DNA of 19,406 nucleotides from positions 1 through 19,406 of the forward strand of contig JAZOOF010000030.1 of assembly GCA_045654885.1 (NCBI GenBank), in the 5' to 3' direction. How positions within the stretch are numbered: position 1 is the stretch's first letter; every line of letters starts with the position of its first letter. This DNA is from HGM04593 sp045654885 (lineage in GTDB: Bacteria; Bacteroidota; Bacteroidia; Bacteroidales; Bacteroidaceae). Below are positions 6,508-14,050 of this stretch, one piece after another. A program made the translations under genes and the position numbers. Under the pieces are notes generated by a model. That model saw only the letters and a list, made by a program, of their open reading frames with translations. It did not search any database and had not been told where the DNA came from.

Positions 6508-7932
6508 ATGAAAGAAGAACTAATTGAATACTTCCATGGGAACAACCTGGAGATAGAAAACGAGAAACAGAGAAAGCGTGAGTTGATGTCACACTTCCCC
6601 AAAATGTTGGGAACGGTCGACGAGACAAGGTATGTGCTGCATGACGATGAGAAACAAAAACAGACGGATTATTTTGAGAGCAAACCTGTCAGCCCATTGA
6701 CTGTTGCGCCCGCCAAAGATGAGCCACAGTTCAACATCCGTGGAATAGGTGAACAGCAAAGTGAGAAACCTAAAAAAGATGTGAGCATGCAAACAGCGTT
6801 ACACGGCATAGCCAACTTTGGAAATAAAGAGAATACTCTTGGCTTTGTAAACTGGAAAAGTGCTTCGACTTTTTTTGGTCCGCAAAAGGAAAAAAATGAA
6901 ACAAAAGCACCGGAATCACCGTTCGATTTTGACGGTAACACGGCCAAAGAAGAGAATATTCCATTCAATCACGGCATCGCCAATTGGGGAAACAAAGAGA
7001 AAACTCTTGGCTTTGGGAATGGGAAAGATGTTGCTTCATTCTTGATGCCTAAGAAAGAGAATGCTGGAACAACAGCCCCAACATCACTGTTCGATTTTGA
7101 CGGCAACACGGCCAAAGAAGAGGACAATCCATTTAATCACGGCATCCAAATTCCGGGATTTAGTACAGTTGTTGGCAACAAACCACGTAGAACAACTGAA
7201 AGAAACGACAGTTTGGAGGTGGAGAAAGATAAAATAGAAAACAGTATAGATTCTGTTTGTAATATAAATGACAAATCAAATTTTGATTTGAATAAAAACA
7301 ATAGTTCATCAAACTCAAAAAGGAAATTGAAAGTTCATGGAAAACCACGCACTAAAGATTATGCTGTACAGATAAATACCTTGATAGGGAATTTACCGGT
7401 TGCAGCAGCAAATATTTTAAAACAACTTGGAGTAGGAATTGATATTGCAGATAACTTATATACGACCACAGATAAAGGAGAATATAAAAAAAGGAATGGA
7501 ATATATTTAGGCCAAAATAACCGAATTGTTATCGATAGCAAGCATGTTGATGAATACACTCTAATTTCAGAAGTCTTCCATGCTGCGCAGGATCAGTTGG
7601 AAATGACAGGTACTGGTAAGTCAAATTTGGAATTCCAGGAGCATGTGATTAAGGATTTGTATTTCGGTCAAAAATTTAGAAAAACAGGTGATTATAAATA
7701 CTTCAAAGGTCTTTCTACAACAGACGATGAGGAATATGCTAATTTTATAAGCAATGGATTTGACAATAACGGGAATTTATATTTGAACAATTTTTTAATG
7801 CATATCAATTCATATTTTGATAAATTTCAAGAGTACTATTCCGGAAGTGGAGCATATCAGGAACCAGGGGTAGATGATTTTAATTATAATTGGAAAGTGA
7901 TATTAGATTTATTTGGTATAAAATATAAATGA
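6508..7932 (+). CDS. effector paralogue with shared N-terminus and a new C-terminal domain
   Basis: This 474-residue protein starts with the same module as the muramidase (residues 1-65), including RKRELMS-FPK-LGTVDET-YVL and TDYFESKPVSPLT. Residues 99-210 are two 56-residue repeats, followed by a Lys/Asn/Ser-rich linker to about residue 270. The C-terminal domain (about 275-474) is unrecognised. It contains ISEVFHAAQDQ around Glu355-Val-Phe-His358, which looks like a zinc-protease HExxH motif with the first His replaced by Ser354; a further conserved-looking stretch is SNLEFQEHVIKDLYF. No signal peptide. The next gene starts 7 bp later and encodes an exported protein. By analogy with the first pair this is a toxin acting in the periplasm; activity is inferred. 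Confidence 0.7.
   Translation: MKEELIEYFHGNNLEIENEKQRKRELMSHFPKMLGTVDETRYVLHDDEKQKQTDYFESKPVSPLTVAPAKDEPQFNIRGIGEQQSEKPKKDVSMQTALHGIANFGNKENTLGFVNWKSASTFFGPQKEKNETKAPESPFDFDGNTAKEENIPFNHGIANWGNKEKTLGFGNGKDVASFLMPKKENAGTTAPTSLFDFDGNTAKEEDNPFNHGIQIPGFSTVVGNKPRRTTERNDSLEVEKDKIENSIDSVCNINDKSNFDLNKNNSSSNSKRKLKVHGKPRTKDYAVQINTLIGNLPVAAANILKQLGVGIDIADNLYTTTDKGEYKKRNGIYLGQNNRIVIDSKHVDEYTLISEVFHAAQDQLEMTGTGKSNLEFQEHVIKDLYFGQKFRKTGDYKYFKGLSTTDDEEYANFISNGFDNNGNLYLNNFLMHINSYFDKFQEYYSGSGAYQEPGVDDFNYNWKVILDLFGIKYK
6802..7146 (+). repeat. two in-frame 168-bp repeats within effector gene 2
   Basis: Units run 6802-6969 and 6970-7137, each 56 codons, beginning HGIAN-GNK and ending FDFDGNTAKEE---PFN; a third unit starts at 7138 and breaks off after HGI. 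The muramidase has one diverged unit beginning at about 4949 (QGLANWGN). The exact 168-bp period keeps the frame, so copy number can change by recombination without breaking the gene. Confidence 0.85.
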
Positions 7933-7939
7933 CAAACTT

Positions 7940-8557
7940 ATGAAACGGTTTATTATAACATTATTTGCAATTGTTTTCACGCAAAGTATATGCTATGCGG
8001 TTGGGTACAACCAAATTGACAATGACAGCATTAAGGTTGAGTATCAAAGATATAAAAATGACACCATATATTATAATATACATTACCAATTTGGTGAAAC
8101 TGTTTTTTGCGGATTAAAGCAATACGAAGAGAATTTATTCCGTAAATTCCACAAACAGTACAACCAAATTGATTTAGAATATCTCATTGATGAGTTCAAT
8201 AGTGATGATGAAAGTAGAGTCGCTTTCTTGAAATATGTGCAAAAGAAAGTTTTGGAAGGTTATGGAGAAGAGAGGTGTGCTGAGCTGATATCAAAATATA
8301 AAGATAATTTCCACTACATTCAAATATTAATTTGTATTGATGTCGAAGGAAAAATTATAGACCTTGACTTTATGTACCCGGCACATTGCGCCGAATTCAT
8401 GACAAACGACGATATTGTCCGTAACACACAAATTCTAAAAGATAGCGAACCATTTTTGTTTTTTGAAGATTATGCAGAGATGGGAGTGAAAATTTTACCC
8501 CGATTTCCAATTCCTATCCACGAAAGAGGTATCAAAGAATACCTGAACGGAGAATAA
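7940..8557 (+). CDS. exported protein, probable immunity partner of effector 2
   Basis: This 205-residue protein has a clear signal peptide (MKRFIITLFAIVFTQSICYA, cleavage after about residue 20). The mature part contains a segment near residues 110-160 (YGEERCAEL, ILICIDVEGKIIDLDFMYP, EFMTNDDIVRNTQIL) that is found again twice in the protein at 8737. The strand-turn pattern VDVEGKI-like resembles TonB C-terminal-type folds, but that is only a suggestion. It follows effector 2 by 7 bp and is followed by a terminator, which fits an immunity role in the periplasm. Confidence 0.65.
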   Translation: MKRFIITLFAIVFTQSICYAVGYNQIDNDSIKVEYQRYKNDTIYYNIHYQFGETVFCGLKQYEENLFRKFHKQYNQIDLEYLIDEFNSDDESRVAFLKYVQKKVLEGYGEERCAELISKYKDNFHYIQILICIDVEGKIIDLDFMYPAHCAEFMTNDDIVRNTQILKDSEPFLFFEDYAEMGVKILPRFPIPIHERGIKEYLNGE

Positions 8558-8581
8558 ATATAGCTTGCAGTAGAACTTTAT

Positions 8582-8613
8582 TGGCGTAGCCTCTTGGGCT
8601 GCGCCATTTTTTT
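8582..8613 (+). terminator. terminator of the first island operon
   Basis: Stem TGGCGTAGCC (8582-8591) pairs with GGCTGCGCCA (8597-8606) with one G-U pair, a 5-nt loop and a run of seven T (8607-8613). It closes the four-gene unit starting at 4652. Confidence 0.85.
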
Positions 8614-8647
8614 CTTGTCGTTGCACAAAATCTTTTCCTTCGTCCTA

Positions 8648-8678
8648 TTGACAAAGGCCTTTTCATTTGCTATATTAG
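8648..8678 (+). promoter_or_regulatory. island promoter, copy 2
   Basis: TTG at 8648-8650, a 20-bp spacer, TATATTAG at 8671-8678. Both boxes and much of the spacer match the promoter at 4534-4564, and the upstream CACAAAATCTTTTC is also shared. It gives the orphan immunity-like gene its own transcription. Confidence 0.65.
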
Positions 8679-8699
8679 CGATATTATTCTCCGCCATGT

Positions 8700-8729
8700 T
8701 TGCAAATATTCGGTATTGAATATAAATGA
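8700..8729 (+). pseudogene. last ten codons of a deleted effector gene
   Basis: In one frame these 30 bases read L-Q-I-F-G-I-E-Y-K-stop, matching the end of effector 2 (L-D-L-F-G-I-K-Y-K-stop at 7903-7932). The next bases up to the following ATG also match: TATAAATGA, seven bases, then ATGAAACG. Only about 20 bp separate this remnant from the promoter copy, so the whole effector body has been lost while promoter, gene tail and immunity gene remain. Confidence 0.65.
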
Positions 8730-8736
8730 TACTTCT

Positions 8737-9765
8737 ATGAAACGATTTCTTACAACAATTTTTGTTATTGTATGCGTACAGACATTCTGTTATGCATTAA
8801 ATGAGAACATACCTGACAGTACAAAAATAGAATATCAAGTACATGGCAATGATACATTGGTTATCGAAAAAATTGAATATATGTTCGTGTCCGGATTTAA
8901 GCAATACATAGATGACAAACCCACAGACTATAAAAATGCGGATTATGATATCATCGAGTATGCAGGTTATGAATATATGAAGAAAAATGTTGCAGCAATG
9001 ACTAAAGACATTCTTGGGGGGTATGGAAAAAAACGGTGCAAGGAAATGTTTGCGTTATCTTCCAAATCTGAAAAAAGTCTTAAATTGTATGTCCGTATAA
9101 GAGTTGACGCAAATGGTGTCATTACTTGCGTAAAATTCATGTATCCTAATACCTACGCGCCTTTCATGACATACGAGGATATAAAACGCAATACAGAAAT
9201 CATTTTAAATAGGCCTTCGGATCCATATCCGCGCTTGGACGAATTTGGTATAGAACTTTCGCCTTGGATAACTTTTTCAATTACCTCCAGCATTCTGCAA
9301 AGATATTTGGAAAAACGTGTCGATTTCAAATATGACGAAGAAACCGTTCGTTTCGATGTGCGCCTTGATACAACAGTGATTGCATATATAAAGGAGCAAT
9401 ACGATGACTCTGTAAAACTCGACGGCAAAATTGTTTCGGCAGAGTATGATACTGTAGTCAAGGAATATCTACAAAACAAGGATGTTGTGGTTGCCGTTGA
9501 TTCTGTACAAAAGATTGCTCTACATCATTTTAAACGTGTTCCATTTGTAGATGGTAAGGATATCTGCGTTCGCCTTGATATAAATGAAACAGGCGAAGTC
9601 GTACGATGCAATTTCGTTTTTCCATCGGAGTATAGTGATGGAGTCTGGCCCGAGCACATATTGGAGCTGACAAAGCAGATAAAGGAAAGTATAATGTTTA
9701 CATTACCCGGTAGATATGGTCGCAATACCGTAAGAATTGATATACCGGTTAACAAACTGCAATGA
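8737..9765 (+). CDS. orphan two-domain immunity-like exported protein
   Basis: I start this gene at 8737, giving 342 residues that begin MKRFLTTIFVIVCVQTFCYA, a signal peptide closely matching that of the protein at 7940; the in-frame ATG at 8716 would add seven residues and overlap the effector remnant. Two copies of one domain are visible: the first around YGKKRCKEM, VRIRVDANGVITCVKFMYP, APFMTYEDIKRNTEII; the second near the C-terminus around ICVRLDINETGEVVRCNFVFP, VWPEHILELTKQI. Each resembles the single domain of the 7940 protein. There is no effector gene before it, so it is probably an orphan immunity protein that guards against related effectors. Confidence 0.65.
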   Translation: MKRFLTTIFVIVCVQTFCYALNENIPDSTKIEYQVHGNDTLVIEKIEYMFVSGFKQYIDDKPTDYKNADYDIIEYAGYEYMKKNVAAMTKDILGGYGKKRCKEMFALSSKSEKSLKLYVRIRVDANGVITCVKFMYPNTYAPFMTYEDIKRNTEIILNRPSDPYPRLDEFGIELSPWITFSITSSILQRYLEKRVDFKYDEETVRFDVRLDTTVIAYIKEQYDDSVKLDGKIVSAEYDTVVKEYLQNKDVVVAVDSVQKIALHHFKRVPFVDGKDICVRLDINETGEVVRCNFVFPSEYSDGVWPEHILELTKQIKESIMFTLPGRYGRNTVRIDIPVNKLQ

Positions 9766-9783
9766 GAATGTAGGCAATGATGT

Positions 9784-9833
9784 AAATGACATGCCCCCGA
9801 AAGCTATGTATAACTTTCGGGGGCATGTCATTT
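9784..9833. terminator. bidirectional terminator between convergent genes
   Basis: A perfect 20-bp stem (9784-9803 with 9814-9833) around a 10-nt loop, with core GCCCCCGAAAG/CTTTCGGGGGC and A/T tails on both sides. It serves the island gene ending at 9765 and the dcp-like gene ending at 9848 from the other side, and marks the right edge of the island. Confidence 0.9.
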
Positions 9834-9847
9834 TGTATGTGGTTCTT

Positions 9848-11956
9848 TTATAATCCTCTGTTCTTGAGCAGTGCGTCAATCTTTGGTTCGCGGCCGCGGA
9901 AGTTGCGGTACATTGTCATTCCGTCGTCAATGCCGCCGGGGGTGAGCACATACTTGCGGAACTTGTCGGCAACCTCCTGGTTAAAGATGTCGCCTGTCTC
10001 CTTGAATGCCTCGAACGCATCGGCATCGAGCACCTCGGCCCACATGTAGCTGTAGTAGCCGGCGCTGTAGCCGCCGCCCATGGTGTGGCTGAAGTTGGTC
10101 ATGCGATAGCGTGGCAGAATCTGTGACGGGATGCCGCGCTCGGCAAGTTTCTGTGTCTCGTACTCCATTACATTGAGGTCGGCAGGCACCTCGGTGAGCA
10201 CGTGCAGGTCCATGTCGCTCAGCGATGCAGCAATGTACTCAACGGTTGCAAATCCCTGGCCATACTTGTCGCTCTCCTGGATTTTCTCAACAAGCTCCAT
10301 TGGGATAATCTCTCCTGTCTGGTAGTGCTTTGCATAGACGGCAAGCACCTCGGGCTCCAGTGCCCAGTGCTCGTTAATCTGCGATGGCAACTCAACAAAG
10401 TCGCGCTCGACACCGCTGGCACCGCTGTACTTAACGTCGCGCATGAAGTTGTGGAGTGCGTGGCCGAACTCGTGGAACATTGTCTTTACGTTGTCAATGC
10501 TCTGCAATGCAGGGGTGTTCTCTGTTGCGGGTGTCATGTTGCAGCTGTTCACTACAACGGGAACAATGCGCTTGCCGTTCTCGTAGCTCTGTGGGCGGAA
10601 CGATGTGCACCATGCGCCGGCATTCTTGCTCTCGCGTGTGAACTGGTCGCTGTAGAAGATGGCGAGCAGTGTGCCGTCGCGGTCAATAACCTCGTATGCC
10701 TTGGCTGTGGGCTCGTACGATGGAACCTCGGCTGTAATCTCCTTGAAGGTGATGCCATAGAGCTTGTTTGCAACGAGGAATATTCCCTGCATCACATTGC
10801 CGGCCTCCATGTAGTTCTTGATTTCCTGCTCGTCGACAGCATATTTGGCTTTCTTGGCTTTGTCCAGATAGTACATGTAGTCCCAACCGGCAGGCTCAAA
10901 GTTCTTGCCCTCCTTGCGAATCTCGGCACGGATGTCCTCAATCTCCTCCTTTGCCTTGGCAACGGCAGGCTCCCACACCTGGTCGAGCAGTGCATACACA
11001 GCCTCGGGTGTCTTTGCCATGCGGTCCTCAAGAACCATCTGTGCATAGTTCTCATAGCCCATGAGCTTTGCCTTCTCAAGGCGCAGGGTCACAATCTTTG
11101 CGCAAATCTCCTTGCTGTCGTACTCGTTGTCCCTGTTGCCGCGGTTGTAGTAGGCATTGTACACCTTCTCGCGCAGTTCGCGGTTCTCACAGTACTGCAG
11201 CACGGGGTTGCAGCTTGGACGCTGCATGTTGAACATCCACTTGCCCGGCTGTCCGTTGTCGGCAGCCATCTTGGCCGCTGCGTCAATGTTTGCCTGTGGC
11301 AGGCCCTTGAGCTCCTCAAGGCTCTCGGCAACAACGAATGAGTTGTTTGTCTCGTGCAGCAGGTTCTGCGAGAATGTGAGCTGCAGCATCGACAGCTCCT
11401 TGTTCAGCTCGCGAAGCTTTGCCTTCTGCTCCTCGCCAAGGTTGGCGCCGCTGTTTACAAAGCGCTTGTAGATGTTTTCAAGAATCTTTGCCTCCTCGGC
11501 TGTGAGGGTGAGCGACTCGCGACTGTCGTACACCGCCTTGACGCGTGCGAAGAGCTGCTCGTTCAGGTAGATATCGTCGTTGTGTGCCGAGAAGAGTGGC
11601 GACATCTCCTTCTGCAACGCGCGCATCTCCTCGGTGGAGTTGCTGCTTGAGAGTGGGCTGAAGGTACCGCGTACCTTGCGCAAGAGCTTGCCGCACTGGT
11701 CCAGCGCAACAACTGTGTTCTCGAATGTTGGAGCCTCGCTGTTGTTTGTGATGGCTTCAATCTCCTTCTTCTGCTCCTCCATGCCAAGCAACATACCCTC
11801 GCGGTAGTTGTCGATGGTGATCTGTGCAAATGGAGCAATGTTGTGCGGAGTGTTGAACTCCGACAGCAACGGGTTGGCAGGTGTGTTCTCTTTGTGAGAG
11901 CAACCGCATAGTGACAATGATAGCGCTGTCATTAGAATTGTTGTTCTGAATTTCAT
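9848..11956 (-). CDS. dcp: second M3 metallopeptidase lipoprotein, Dcp-like
   Basis: This 702-residue paralogue of the protein at 1442-3529 belongs to the same family, zinc peptidase M3A of Dcp type. The zinc motif HEFGH is at 495-499 and the third ligand is probably Glu522 in ERDFVELPSQINEHW. The N-terminus is a better lipoprotein signal than in the first copy: a hydrophobic run ending LSLCGC with Cys19. The two paralogues differ throughout, so the duplication is old. The C-terminus ends at a convergent terminator. No clear -7 box was found upstream of the start. It probably degrades short peptides in the cell envelope. Confidence 0.92.
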   Translation of the reverse strand: MKFRTTILMTALSLSLCGCSHKENTPANPLLSEFNTPHNIAPFAQITIDNYREGMLLGMEEQKKEIEAITNNSEAPTFENTVVALDQCGKLLRKVRGTFSPLSSSNSTEEMRALQKEMSPLFSAHNDDIYLNEQLFARVKAVYDSRESLTLTAEEAKILENIYKRFVNSGANLGEEQKAKLRELNKELSMLQLTFSQNLLHETNNSFVVAESLEELKGLPQANIDAAAKMAADNGQPGKWMFNMQRPSCNPVLQYCENRELREKVYNAYYNRGNRDNEYDSKEICAKIVTLRLEKAKLMGYENYAQMVLEDRMAKTPEAVYALLDQVWEPAVAKAKEEIEDIRAEIRKEGKNFEPAGWDYMYYLDKAKKAKYAVDEQEIKNYMEAGNVMQGIFLVANKLYGITFKEITAEVPSYEPTAKAYEVIDRDGTLLAIFYSDQFTRESKNAGAWCTSFRPQSYENGKRIVPVVVNSCNMTPATENTPALQSIDNVKTMFHEFGHALHNFMRDVKYSGASGVERDFVELPSQINEHWALEPEVLAVYAKHYQTGEIIPMELVEKIQESDKYGQGFATVEYIAASLSDMDLHVLTEVPADLNVMEYETQKLAERGIPSQILPRYRMTNFSHTMGGGYSAGYYSYMWAEVLDADAFEAFKETGDIFNQEVADKFRKYVLTPGGIDDGMTMYRNFRGREPKIDALLKNRGL

Positions 11957-12051
11957 AAATTATGGTTTAATGTTTTGTTATATTATAGTGATATCTTGTT
12001 TCATGTTTTGACTTTGGCTTCGCCAACTGCTTTAACCGCACTTCGTGTGAT

Positions 12052-12190
12052 TGAACCCCGGCTTTGAGGCGACTTTGTCGCACTCCTTTGGGGAGCTAAA
12101 GCTCCCGTCGTCGCAAACAACGCTCGTCCGCGTTGTCGCTGTAAAACGCGAAAGCGAGCTTTCCGTTTCGCTCATTGGCGCGGGCTTTCC
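12052..12190. repeat. G+C-rich dispersed repeat between dcp and the RidA-like gene
   Basis: No gene is visible between 11957 and 12208. This part has several short inverted repeats, for example GGGAGC/GCTCCC at 12091-12096 and 12101-12106, and repeated CGAAAGCGAGC-type blocks, as in dispersed repeats of the phylum. It follows the stop of the leftward RidA-like gene and may help end its transcript. Confidence 0.35.
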
Positions 12191-12208
12191 GCTTTTACCT
12201 TTCACCTT

Positions 12209-13309
12209 TCACCTAACCTTCGCTACTCCCTCAATTTCAATAAGCAGCTCGGGGCGGCATACGTCGGCAACAAGGTAGTGCTTCTGCGCAGCAGGGTAGT
12301 GGCTCTGCATGTAGTTGCGCACGGCGGGGATGTCGCTCTCGCGCTTTACGTATACGCGTAACAGGTCATAGCTTGAGCCATTGTTCTTCGCGGGGATGTT
12401 CTCCTTGCTTGTGAGCCTGTCCATAATCTCCATTGTCTCGGCAGCCTGCTCCACGGCATCGGTGCTGTAGTTGCTGCGTTCGCCCTTTATGGCCGCTGTG
12501 CCCGAAATGAGTACTCTGTCTGCAAGCAGGCGCGCACGCTCGAATTTTGGTGTTGTCCTCTCGCTCAATTGCTCAATGACCTTGCCGTCGAGTACCTGTT
12601 GCGAGTAGTTGTGTGCTGCAATCTGCAACGGGTTGTCAATGGGTAGGTTGGCGCACTGTTCGCCCTTTATGGCACAAACCTCAACCACCACACCGCCTGC
12701 GCTTGTGCCAATACCTGTTGCTGCGGGGTATCCATTGCTCCAGTCGGCGGTGGCATAGAAAATGGAGCGCGCATCGTTGAACTCCTGATAGTTCTGGCTG
12801 CCATCGCTGAGCACCGTTATTCCCGGTATGTAGTTCCATTGGCGGTAGATGTCGCTTGGCATGAAGTCGTTGTCCGCGAGCATTTTTGCAATGCCCTCGA
12901 ATATGTCAGTAGACTGCTCAAATGTGCTGCCGCCGTCGAACCTTGGAACAATGCCGCCTGTCATCAGTTCGGTGCAGCCGTTCAACGTAATGAGCCTGTA
13001 GTTGCGGTGGTACTCAACTGTAGCATCGCAGCACGCAATGCAAGTGGCTTCAATTGTTATGCCGCCATGCGATGTCTTTTGTGCAATGTAGCTTGTGAGC
13101 GGCGGTTGCTCGCCAAAGAGCTCGGTAACAACCTTGTCAATGGCTGCAAGGTTCTGCCTGTATTCGCAGTCATTGGCCGGTTTGTGGAAAATGGCTAACT
13201 TTATAATCCCAACAGCATGAACCTGCAACAATGCACTGCGGAGCATCTCTTCAAATGCCCCTTCAACGGTTGATTTATATATGCGTTGGGTCTTGTCTAC
13301 CATTGTCAT
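12209..13309 (-). CDS. RidA/YjgF-like two-domain protein
   Basis: This 366-residue protein appears to contain two YjgF/RidA-type domains, an arrangement also seen in chorismatase-like relatives. The C-terminal half shows the family pattern best: ISGTAAIKGE near residue 270, then AAETMEIMDRL, DLLRVYVKRESDIPAVRNYM and LLIEIEGVAKVR at the end, like the RidA helix and terminal strand. RidA proteins hydrolyse reactive enamine or imine intermediates made by PLP enzymes, but the catalytic Arg position cannot be judged here, so the reaction is not assigned. The start could be 13309 or 13303. It lies about 100 bp after the AlaX-like gene, with its own -7 box in between. Confidence 0.75.
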   Translation of the reverse strand: MTMVDKTQRIYKSTVEGAFEEMLRSALLQVHAVGIIKLAIFHKPANDCEYRQNLAAIDKVVTELFGEQPPLTSYIAQKTSHGGITIEATCIACCDATVEYHRNYRLITLNGCTELMTGGIVPRFDGGSTFEQSTDIFEGIAKMLADNDFMPSDIYRQWNYIPGITVLSDGSQNYQEFNDARSIFYATADWSNGYPAATGIGTSAGGVVVEVCAIKGEQCANLPIDNPLQIAAHNYSQQVLDGKVIEQLSERTTPKFERARLLADRVLISGTAAIKGERSNYSTDAVEQAAETMEIMDRLTSKENIPAKNNGSSYDLLRVYVKRESDIPAVRNYMQSHYPAAQKHYLVADVCRPELLIEIEGVAKVR

Positions 13310-13360
13310 TGTATGTCATTTCGACGGAGCGAAGCGACGAGAAATCTATTGGTTCACTAA
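13310..13360. repeat. dispersed repeat in the leader of the RidA-like gene
   Basis: The sequence around CATTTCGACGGAGCGAAGCGACGAGAAATC is of a type seen again and again between genes in Bacteroidota (recalled from memory, single copy here). It lies between the -7 box at 13368 and the start codon, so it would be transcribed as a 5' leader. Confidence 0.45.
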
Positions 13361-13367
13361 TGTTTTG

Positions 13368-13375
13368 CGAAGATA
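13368..13375 (-). promoter_or_regulatory. -7 box of the RidA-like gene
   Basis: Read leftward, TATCTTCG is the same box as used upstream of the first dcp-like gene and of the structured RNA. I see no clear TTG at the expected distance, so this call is weaker than the others. Confidence 0.4.
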
Positions 13376-13412
13376 CAAAATATTTTTGTTATATAAGCAG
13401 TTGTAGCTTGCT

Positions 13413-13889
13413 TTATTGCGCCGGTTGCTCCAGCTTGAACCTCAAGCGCAGTGTGCCGTTCTCGAACGTGTGGCTTATTATCTTAAAGCGTCCAATCTCG
13501 CTCGTGTTTTCAACATGTGTTCCAATGCAGGCACACACGTCATAATCGCCCACACGCACAATGCGCAGTGTTTCGCTTGCATCGGCAGGCAACTTGCTAA
13601 GGTCGACACCGGCCGGTACATTCTCGCGTGTCACAAACTCAATGGTCACAGGCAAGTGCAGCGCGATTACATCGTTCACTTGCTGCTCAATGGCTGCAAT
13701 CTGCTCTTCAGTAGGCGCGCCGGACAGGGTATAGTCGCACTTGCTCTTCTTTCGTTCAATATGCGCATTACGGCTGCGCTCGCATCCGAACATGCGAGCC
13801 ATCGTCTGGTTAAGTATGTGCTCTGCGGTGTGCATAGGCGGGTACTCCGCCTTATTGTGGTCGTTGAGTTGTGGTGTTTCGGTTGTCAT
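13413..13889 (-). CDS. AlaX-type trans-editing protein
   Basis: The 158-residue protein matches the free-standing editing domain of alanyl-tRNA synthetase (AlaX family), which hydrolyses mischarged tRNA(Ala) such as Ser-tRNA(Ala). The zinc-binding residues are visible: His20-x3-His24 in MHTAEHILNQTM and Cys121-x3-His125 in ACIGTHVENTSEIGRFKI. The rest is typical, including a K-rich strand ending CDYTLSG. It has a good promoter upstream at 13939-13969 and is followed by the RidA-like gene in the same direction. A broken copy of the 5' end of this gene occurs at 15960-16106. Confidence 0.87.
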   Translation of the reverse strand: MTTETPQLNDHNKAEYPPMHTAEHILNQTMARMFGCERSRNAHIERKKSKCDYTLSGAPTEEQIAAIEQQVNDVIALHLPVTIEFVTRENVPAGVDLSKLPADASETLRIVRVGDYDVCACIGTHVENTSEIGRFKIISHTFENGTLRLRFKLEQPAQ

Positions 13890-13938
13890 TGGTCAATATG
13901 AGTAATATGCAAAATGTGTATAAAAGCTATTCTGACAA

Positions 13939-13969
13939 CAAAAATAATTCCATTTTTGAACCTGTGCAA
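13939..13969 (-). promoter_or_regulatory. promoter of the AlaX-type gene
   Basis: Read leftward: TTG at 13967-13969, 20 bp, TATTTTTG at 13939-13946, a full match to TAnnTTTG. The TTG is inside a small inverted repeat GTGCAA/TTGCAC (13964-13978), which could be a regulator site. The predicted leader is about 40 nt. Confidence 0.7.
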
Positions 13970-14050
13970 TTTTTGCACTATACTGTTTAATAGTGGTTTA
14001 TTTGTTATTAAATAAAATTTATAAAACGAGTTTTTTTATTAATAAATTCG

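Noticed and set aside
6802..7146. CRISPR-like tandem array
   Set aside because: Units are 168 bp, in frame and without spacers; they are protein-coding repeats.
4534..9834. Type VI secretion structural genes in the island
   Set aside because: No Hcp, VgrG, PAAR, sheath or baseplate gene is present; any link to such a system is only inferred.
10202..11341. Rightward open frame of 379 codons antisense to the second dcp-like gene
   Set aside because: Same shadow effect and same composition bias as the first; no domain and no promoter.
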